A stretch of 13,992 nt of DNA, taken from NCBI GenBank assembly GCA_964569055.1, contig CAZMSZ010000185.1, positions 1-13,992 of the forward strand, read 5' to 3'. Numbering within the stretch: the stretch's first letter is position 1; every line of letters starts with the position of its first letter. The notes under the pieces were generated by a model, which had not been told where the DNA came from, made no database searches, and saw only the letters and a list, made by a program, of their open reading frames with translations. The position numbers and the translations under genes are program-made. This document shows, piece after piece, positions 1-4,729 of this stretch. Source of the DNA: JAWLGW01 sp964569055 (GTDB lineage: Bacteria > Planctomycetota > J058).

Positions 1-36
1 TCAGGGGCGGCGACGTCGCCGTGCCCGTACAGAGCG

Positions 37-64
37 CCGCGCCGGGCCTTTCGGCCCGGCGCGG
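37..64 (-). terminator. 12-bp GC hairpin with GAAA tetraloop (possible terminator of the micro-ORF transcript)
   Basis: CCGCGCCGGGCC (37-48) pairs perfectly with GGCCCGGCGCGG (53-64) around a 4-nt loop. Read on the minus strand the loop is GAAA, a stable GNRA tetraloop; on plus it is TTTC. It lies about 30 nt after the micro-ORF stop. No T-run follows on either strand, so intrinsic termination is not proven; a structural or processing role is equally possible. Confidence 0.4.
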
Positions 65-65
65 A

Positions 66-110
66 AGGTTGTTCGGTCTAAGGACCCGTCGGCGCCTAGG
101 CCGACAACCT
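66..110 (-). ncRNA. Predicted three-way-junction RNA element
   Basis: Pairings visible by eye are an outer stem AGGTT 66-70 with AACCT 106-110, an inner hairpin GGTC 75-78 with GACC 83-86 (4-nt loop), and a second inner hairpin GTCGGC 88-93 with GCCGAC 100-105 (6-nt loop containing part of the palindrome GCCTAGGC). A further hairpin GTGATC 112-117 with GATCAC 122-127 has a 4-nt loop. The palindrome CCTAGG recurs at 127-132 and could make a loop-loop contact. The strand is taken from the micro-ORF and from the GAAA tetraloop of the neighbouring hairpin when read on minus. I do not recognise a known RNA family. Confidence 0.35.
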
Positions 111-146
111 CGTGATCTCCAGATCACCTAGGTAGCTGCTACACAT
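96..146 (-). CDS. 16-aa micro-ORF with perfect Shine-Dalgarno (leader peptide or peptide precursor candidate)
   Basis: The minus strand reads AAGGAGGTGATCCAGT and then ATG. This is a 13-nt perfect complement of the 16S rRNA 3' tail, with 9 nt between GGAGG and the start. The ORF encodes MCSSYLGDLEITRLSA and stops with TAG. No other gene in the window has so complete a ribosome-binding site. The stop codon lies in the loop of a hairpin (88-105), and a 12-bp hairpin follows at 37-64, so the ORF sits inside a compact structured transcript. I do not recognise the peptide. The LGDLEIT stretch vaguely recalls the C-terminal part of some lasso-peptide leaders (GDL..T), but there is no YxxP motif, no core region and no maturase in view. 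It may be an attenuation or leader peptide for a gene left of the window, a RiPP-like precursor, or a chance reading of a structured RNA. No clear promoter was found upstream (160-300, minus strand). Confidence 0.4.
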   Translation of the reverse strand: MCSSYLGDLEITRLSA

Positions 147-149
147 ACT

Positions 150-162
150 GGATCACCTCCTT
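150..162 (-). promoter_or_regulatory. Full-length Shine-Dalgarno AAGGAGGTGATCC
   Basis: Thirteen consecutive bases match the anti-Shine-Dalgarno tail of 16S rRNA. The core GGAGG (160-156) lies 9 nt before the ATG at 146. The 8-mer AGGTGATC inside it is repeated at 129-122 within the micro-ORF, and both copies can pair with the single GATCAC at 117-112. The site could therefore be open or closed depending on RNA folding; that is inference. Confidence 0.5.
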
Positions 163-269
163 CCGCACCGGGTTCCCTCGGCCAACCGCGTGCTACCAGC
201 CCGCGGTCCCGAGCGAGGGGCCCACGCGCCACGTTAGCGCGAACGATGGTTGCGGCGCTCCGAGCGCCA

Positions 270-286
270 TGTGCCGTCCTGGCACA
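270..286. repeat. Inverted repeat TGTGCC-N5-GGCACA
   Basis: TGTGCC (270-275) and GGCACA (281-286) are exact inverted copies around GTCCT. The same half-sites occur at 13034-13052 with a 7-nt spacer, next to a promoter-like -10 box. This could be a protein-binding site or a short RNA hairpin; no gene start is close by. Confidence 0.3.
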
Positions 287-583
287 GCCCGCCGACGATC
301 GGCTGGCGCCTGCAGTGTGACTTCGTGGCACCCTTCGCGCCAGGCACCGGCCGGGCTCCGCGGCCAACCCGCTGGGACTGCTCGGGTTGAACGCGCCGCG
401 CGACCTCGCGCGCGGCTCGCGCTCTCACCGACCGAGCGCCGGGTGTGCGGGGCTGAATCGCTCCTCGCGGCCTGCCGTCGAAGTCCAACGGTCACGGAGT
501 CGCGCCGGTGCCGATCGCCACGCCACGAACGCCCGCAACTCCCGCCCTCGTGCGTCGTTGCGGGTCACATCCGGCGCGGGCGA

Positions 584-612
584 TGGCTGGCCCGGATGAC
601 CGCTGCTACTCT
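584..612 (+). promoter_or_regulatory. Weak promoter candidate for the outer-membrane protein gene
   Basis: TACTCT (607-612) can serve as a -10 box, 17 nt after TGGCTG (584-589), a poor -35. Transcription would start near 619, giving a ~20-nt leader that includes the ribosome-binding site GGAAGGG (626-632). Confidence 0.25.
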
Positions 613-638
613 CGGGGTAGACGAAGGAAGGGCTGACC

Positions 639-1649
639 ATGTCAGGAACGACCCACGGCGGGACCCTCCTCGCCGCGACCCTCCTCTTGTTCGGCGCAGG
701 GCCGGTGTGGGCGGACGACGCCTTCACCCCGTCCAACGAGCAGATCGACCGCGACCTCGACCAGGCGCTCGAGCGGGAGTTCAGCGGCGAGAGCGAGCCA
801 CCGCCGCCCCCGCCGCCCACGTACATGGAGGCGCCGCACCAAGAAGACCGGGGGCTCGAGATCCGCGTCGGCACCATGGCCGCCTACTACCACGCGTTCT
901 TGAACGACGTGAAGCTGAGCCTGGTCGACGACGGGGTCGGCGGCACCGAGGTAGAGTTCGCGAGCTTCGATGGGCGCGACGAGGACGCTCGCTTCGACTT
1001 CGACGGGCAGGGCACCGGCACCTACCGCAGCTGGATCGACCTCGGCAAGCACGTCTCGCTGGTGGGCGGCGGGCGGTTCGCGCAGTTCGAGGACACGCAG
1101 GTCCTGTCCAACGCGCCCGGCGGCACCCCCGGCTTCGAGTTCGGCAAGTCGAGCTTCTCGACCGGCGAGACGCTCAACGCCCAGTTCACGCTGATGATCA
1201 TCGACTACGACGTGGTGTTCAAGCCGCTCAACAACCGCTGGGCCACGATCGAGCTCAGCCTCGGCGGCCGCTACGCGCTGTGGGACACCGAGCTCTCCAG
1301 CTCGAGCGGCGCGCGCGAGCAGGAGCGGCTCGAGGCGGTGTTGCCGATGGTCGGCTTCGGCCTCGCGCTCCGCCCGATCGAGGAGCTGACCCTGTTCGGC
1401 CGGGCCCGCGTGGGCCACATCGAGCTCACCTACGAGGACGACGACATCGAGTCGGAGCCCGAGACCGAGCGCGAGCACACCTCGCTCGAGGCGGACATCG
1501 GGATCTCGCTGATCTTCGAGGAGTGCTTCGGCTTCATCGCCGGCTACCGCCTCGACTACCTCGAGCTGTCCCGCACCAAGGGCGACGACTCGGAGAGCGT
1601 CGAGGGCGTGGCCCACGGCCTGTACGGCGGCTTGATCGTCCAATTCTGA
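639..1649 (+). CDS. Putative outer-membrane beta-barrel protein
   Basis: This is a 336-aa protein with a Sec-type signal peptide: a hydrophobic stretch at residues 9-21 and a likely cleavage after VWA, between A25 and D26. The n-region has no Lys or Arg, only H6, which is unusual. A short acidic segment and a run of seven prolines (residues 54-60) follow, probably a periplasmic linker. From about residue 72 onward the protein shows alternating polar/hydrophobic segments with many Gly and aromatic residues (for example RYALWDTEL, FIAGYRLDYLEL), and it ends in GLYGGLIVQF. A terminal Phe is the usual BAM-recognition signature of outer-membrane barrels. The start is chosen from the ribosome-binding site GGAAGGG 6 nt upstream and the signal peptide. 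The substrate or role is unknown; it resembles the general outer-membrane-beta-barrel type rather than a named family. Confidence 0.75.
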   Translation: MSGTTHGGTLLAATLLLFGAGPVWADDAFTPSNEQIDRDLDQALEREFSGESEPPPPPPPTYMEAPHQEDRGLEIRVGTMAAYYHAFLNDVKLSLVDDGVGGTEVEFASFDGRDEDARFDFDGQGTGTYRSWIDLGKHVSLVGGGRFAQFEDTQVLSNAPGGTPGFEFGKSSFSTGETLNAQFTLMIIDYDVVFKPLNNRWATIELSLGGRYALWDTELSSSSGAREQERLEAVLPMVGFGLALRPIEELTLFGRARVGHIELTYEDDDIESEPETEREHTSLEADIGISLIFEECFGFIAGYRLDYLELSRTKGDDSESVEGVAHGLYGGLIVQF

Positions 1650-1674
1650 CGAGTTGCGGACGACCGGAAGCGGA

Positions 1675-1701
1675 GCAGGCGGCCCCCTCGGGGCCGCCTG
1701 C
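1675..1701. terminator. Hairpin between convergent genes, likely bidirectional terminator
   Basis: GCAGGCGGCCCC (1675-1686) pairs perfectly with GGGGCCGCCTGC (1690-1701) around a CTC loop. It lies 26 nt after the stop of the outer-membrane protein gene and just beyond the end of purB, which converges on it. Only a short T-stretch follows (GCTGCTTTC on plus), so termination is inferred mainly from position and stem strength. Confidence 0.6.
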
Positions 1702-1708
1702 GCTGCTT

Positions 1709-3136
1709 TCAGACCCGGAGCGGGTCGTGCGCGTCGCCGACGTCGGCGAACCGCGCGAGCAGCGGGCGCACGACCTCGGCCAGGTACGCGCGGACCTGCG
1801 CGGGCGCGCGCCCGACGAGCGCCTCGGGGCGCGTGAAGGCCTCGAGCTCGGCCGCGCTCACCCCCAGGCGCGGATCGGCCGCCAGGCGGGCGCGATAGGC
1901 GGCCGCCGGGTCGGGCTCGGCGCGCGCAGCGACGGCGTGCTCGCGCAGCGCCTCGTGCAGCTCCTGCCGGTCGCCGCCGCGCACCACCCCGCGCACCAGC
2001 AGCTTCTCGACGGCCAGGAACGGCCCCTCCGCGGCCAGCCGCTGCTCGACCGCGCGCGCGTCGACCTCCAGCCCCGAGACCAGGTCGACCGCCGCCCGCA
2101 GGGCGCCGTCGCAGGTCAGGAACATGTCGGGGATCGCCAGGCGGCGCACGGCGCTGTCGTCGAGCGTGCGCTCGAGCCACTGCAGCATGGCGGTCTCGGC
2201 GATCGCGCCGCGCTGGTGCACCAGCATTCGGGCCAGCGAGCAGAGCCGCTCGGCCTTCATGGGGTTGCGCTTGTAGGGCATGGCCGAGGAGCCGACCTGG
2301 CCCGCGCCGAACGCCTCGCGCAGCTCGCCGGTGTGCGCCAAGAGGCGCACGTCGTTGCCGAGCTTGCCGAGCGTGAGCGCCACGCCCGCCACGGCGTCGG
2401 CCATCTGGGCCTCGATCTTGCGCGGGAGGGTCTGACCCGAGAGCGCCACGCTGCGCGCGAACCCGAGCCGCGCCGCGAGCCGGCGGTCGAGCTCGACCAC
2501 CTTGGCGTCGTCGCCGAGCAGCTCGAGGAACGAGGCCTGGGTCCCCGTGGTGCCCTTCGCGCCCCGGCAGGGGAGCTCCGCCGCGAAGCGGTCGACCGCC
2601 TCGAGGTCGCTCACCGCGTCCTGCAACCACAGCGCGGCGCGCTTGCCGACCGTGACCGGCTGCGCCGGCTGGAAGTGGGTGTAGCCGAGGGTGGGGCGGT
2701 CCGCCTCGCGCTCGGCCAGGTCGGCCAGCGCGCGCACGAGCTGCACCAGGCGCGCGCGGATCCCGGCCAGCGCGCGGCGGTGCAGCACCCCGTCGGCGTT
2801 GTCGGTCACGAAGCAGCTCGTGGCGCCGAGGTGGATCACCGGCGCGCCCTCGGGGCACACCTCCGCCCAGGCCTTGATGTGCGCCATGACGTCGTGGCGG
2901 GTCACCGCCTCGATCTGGGCGATCCGCGCCAGGTCGATCCGGTCGCGCGTCGCCCGCAGCGCCTCGACCTGCGCCCGGCTCACCGGCGCGCCGAGCTCGT
3001 GCTCGACCTCCGCCAGCGCGATCCACACGTCGCGCCAGGCCCGCGCCCGCTCGAGCGGCGAGAACAGCGCGGCCATGGCGCGCCCGGCGTAGCGCTCGAC
3101 CAGCGGACCCACGTACACGGCGTCGTCTCGGGACAT
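1709..3136 (-). CDS. purB: Adenylosuccinate lyase, animal-type
   Basis: This cytoplasmic enzyme of the fumarase/aspartase superfamily converts SAICAR to AICAR and adenylosuccinate to AMP, each with release of fumarate. At 475 aa it is close to human ADSL (484) and longer than B. subtilis PurB (about 430). Visible landmarks are RHDVMAH at residue 80, HLGATSC (H102), THFQPAQ (H154, the catalytic-acid His region), KGTTGTQASFLEL, and the mobile signature loop GSSAMPYKRNP with S283/S284. LERTLDDSA follows the loop. The sequence follows human ADSL almost motif by motif, including QWxERTLDDSAxRR, so it belongs to the ADSL-like branch rather than the short bacterial one. The start is fixed by GAGGAG 7 nt upstream (minus strand). 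The gene stands alone, divergent from tilS with 180 bp between, and no other purine gene is visible. Confidence 0.95.
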   Translation of the reverse strand: MSRDDAVYVGPLVERYAGRAMAALFSPLERARAWRDVWIALAEVEHELGAPVSRAQVEALRATRDRIDLARIAQIEAVTRHDVMAHIKAWAEVCPEGAPVIHLGATSCFVTDNADGVLHRRALAGIRARLVQLVRALADLAEREADRPTLGYTHFQPAQPVTVGKRAALWLQDAVSDLEAVDRFAAELPCRGAKGTTGTQASFLELLGDDAKVVELDRRLAARLGFARSVALSGQTLPRKIEAQMADAVAGVALTLGKLGNDVRLLAHTGELREAFGAGQVGSSAMPYKRNPMKAERLCSLARMLVHQRGAIAETAMLQWLERTLDDSAVRRLAIPDMFLTCDGALRAAVDLVSGLEVDARAVEQRLAAEGPFLAVEKLLVRGVVRGGDRQELHEALREHAVAARAEPDPAAAYRARLAADPRLGVSAAELEAFTRPEALVGRAPAQVRAYLAEVVRPLLARFADVGDAHDPLRV

Positions 3137-3160
3137 GCTGCGCTCCTCGGAGGGCGGCCC

Positions 3161-3166
3161 ATGTTA
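3161..3166 (-). promoter_or_regulatory. Possible -10 box for purB
   Basis: The minus strand reads TAACAT, a 4/6 match to the -10 consensus, about 25 nt before the purB ATG; no convincing -35 is seen. The implied leader is about 18 nt and would retain the GAGGAG site. Confidence 0.25.
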
Positions 3167-3280
3167 CTGGCGCGGCGCGCGGCGGCGGCCGCGGAGGCGC
3201 GCGGCCGAACCCCAGGCTCGCTGCGGCCTCCCGGGCGGGGGCCGCCCGACGCGCACACCGCTGGCTTCGCGGCGCTCTGC

Positions 3281-3286
3281 TAGAAT
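3281..3286 (+). promoter_or_regulatory. -10 box TAGAAT for the tilS operon
   Basis: TAGAAT stands out in the GC-rich intergenic DNA and would start transcription near 3293, about 25 nt before the GTG of tilS. No clear -35 is visible. Similar TAGNNT boxes precede the RING-like pair (TAGTGT) and the gene at 13082 (TAGAGT), which supports this as the local -10 style. Confidence 0.4.
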
Positions 3287-3316
3287 CCGCGCCCTCCCCT
3301 CCCCTTCGGAGCCTCC

Positions 3317-4729
3317 GTGCTGCACCCCTTCGAGCGTACGCTCCGCGAGCGCTGCCGCGCCCTGCTCGCCCCTGGCGATCGGGTGGTGGTCGCGTTCTCG
3401 GCGGGGCCCGACTCGACGGCGCTCCTGGCCGGGCTGGCCGCGGTCGCGGGCGCGCTCGAGCTCGAGCTCCTCGCCGCCCACCTCGACCACGGGCTGCGCT
3501 CGCCGGCCGAGGCGCGGGCCGACCGCGAGGCGGCCGCCGCGATCGCCGACCGCCTGGAGGTGCCGCTCGAGACCGGCGCCGCGCAGGGCTGGGCCGAGGT
3601 CGCGGGGTCGGTGGAGGCGGCCGCCCGCGCGGTGCGCTATCGGTTCTTGACCGAGGTCGCGCTGGGGAGCGGCGCGCGCGCCGTGGCGACCGGGCACACC
3701 CGCGACGATCAGGTCGAGACCGTGCTGCTGCGCCTGGTGCGCGGCACCGGACTCGAGGGCCTGGGCGCCATGCGGGAGCGCCGCCCGCTCGGCCCCGACG
3801 CTCCCGGCGTCGCGCTCGTCCGGCCCATGCTCGCCTCGTCGCGCGCCGAGGTGCTCGAGTACCTCGCCCACCGCGGGCTCCCCTGGCGTCACGACCCGAG
3901 CAACGACGACGAGCGCTACCTGCGCAACCGCCTCCGCGCCGAGGCGCTCCCCACCCTGCGCGAGGTGGCGGGGCGCGACGTCGACCGCAGCCTGCTGCGC
4001 GTGGCGGAGCAGGCCCGCGCCGCGAGCGCCACGATCGACCGCCTGGCCGAGGAGCTGCTCGCGACGGCCGCGGTGGGCGAGCGCGCCTGGCGGCGGGCAC
4101 CCCTGGCCGCGGCCGAGCCGGCCGTCCGCGCGCAGGCGCTGCGGCGGCTGAGCGGGCTGCGCGCCGAGGCGCGCCACGTGGCCGCGCTCGAGGCGCTCCT
4201 CGCCGCCGACGGCGGCGCGCTGCAGCTCCCGGGCGGCGCGCGCGCGCGGGTCGAGGGCGAGCGGGTGGTGCTCGAGCCGAGCGCCACGCCCGAGCCGGCG
4301 CCGCCGGCGTGGACCGCCGTGCCGCTCGAGGTGGGGCGCGCGGTCCTCGACCCCAGCTCGGGGCTGACGTTCTCGGCTCGGGTCGTGTCGCGCCAGGCCG
4401 CGGGCGACCCGCACACCGACCCCGGCCGCCGGGTGCTGCTCGACGCGGCGCGCGCGCTCGGGGCGCTCGAGGTGCGGCGTCGCCGCCCGGGCGATCTGTT
4501 CTGGCCGCTCGGCGCGCCCGGACGCCGTAGCTTGAAGCGGTTCTTCATCGACAGGAGAATCCCGCGGTCTCAGCGGGATCGAGTCCCAGTGGTCGCCATC
4601 GACGGGCGACCGGTTTGGATCGTCGGCCATCGCATCGACGATCGCTACAAAGTGACCCCCTCGACCGCCGAGGTCCTCGAGCTACGAGCAAGCGAGGCGG
4701 CGAGCGGGGCGGAGAGAAGCGGAACGTGA
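3317..4729 (+). CDS. tilS: tRNA(Ile)-lysidine synthetase
   Basis: TilS attaches lysine to C34 of the CAU-anticodon isoleucine tRNA using ATP, so that the tRNA reads AUA and accepts isoleucine. The 470-aa length matches B. subtilis TilS (472). The N-type PP-ATPase loop is SAGPDST (residues 28-34) instead of the usual SGGxDS. It is followed by HLDHGLR (55-61), GHTRDDQVET (126-135), RGTGLEGL (142-149), RPML (169-172) and the TilS signature DPSNDDERYLRNRLR (193-207). The C-terminal TilS domain includes VRRRRPGDLFWPLGAPGRR and RDRVPVVAIDGRPVWIVGHR (about 388-445). A GTG start is chosen because it precedes the conserved start of the fold and has GGAG 7 nt upstream. The stop overlaps the next gene's GTG by 4 nt, which indicates translational coupling. 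Confidence 0.93.
   Translation: MLHPFERTLRERCRALLAPGDRVVVAFSAGPDSTALLAGLAAVAGALELELLAAHLDHGLRSPAEARADREAAAAIADRLEVPLETGAAQGWAEVAGSVEAAARAVRYRFLTEVALGSGARAVATGHTRDDQVETVLLRLVRGTGLEGLGAMRERRPLGPDAPGVALVRPMLASSRAEVLEYLAHRGLPWRHDPSNDDERYLRNRLRAEALPTLREVAGRDVDRSLLRVAEQARAASATIDRLAEELLATAAVGERAWRRAPLAAAEPAVRAQALRRLSGLRAEARHVAALEALLAADGGALQLPGGARARVEGERVVLEPSATPEPAPPAWTAVPLEVGRAVLDPSSGLTFSARVVSRQAAGDPHTDPGRRVLLDAARALGALEVRRRRPGDLFWPLGAPGRRSLKRFFIDRRIPRSQRDRVPVVAIDGRPVWIVGHRIDDRYKVTPSTAEVLELRASEAASGAERSGT

Larger units (their letters stand above)
163..638. other. Gene-free stretch upstream of the outer-membrane protein gene
   Basis: I see no convincing gene here. Overlapping open frames exist on both strands, but none has recognisable protein character or a good ribosome-binding site in a sensible place. 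It contains the inverted repeat TGTGCC-N5-GGCACA (270-286) and a weak promoter-like pair just before the gene at 639. Confidence 0.5.

Noticed and set aside
96..146. Firm call of the micro-ORF as a lasso-peptide precursor
   Set aside because: The GDL..T resemblance is short, no YxxP leader motif or core is present, and no cyclase, protease or RRE gene is in the window.
148..162. End of a 16S rRNA gene
   Set aside because: Only the last 15 nt match; the conserved helix 44/45 sequence upstream is missing, so it is not an rRNA gene.
315..337. Sigma-54 type site (TGGCAC followed by GC)
   Set aside because: The -12 element TTGC is absent and the nearest plus-strand gene is 300 bp away.
269..3283. 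Very long plus-strand open frame across the outer-membrane protein gene and purB
   Set aside because: It is Arg/Pro/Ala-rich nonsense in another frame of two well-supported genes, produced by the lack of AT-rich stop codons at high GC.
4615..4725. Upstream ATG start for the MutS2-like protein
   Set aside because: It lies inside the conserved tilS C-terminal domain and has no ribosome site; the GTG at 4726 has GGAGAGAAG and the usual 4-nt overlap.
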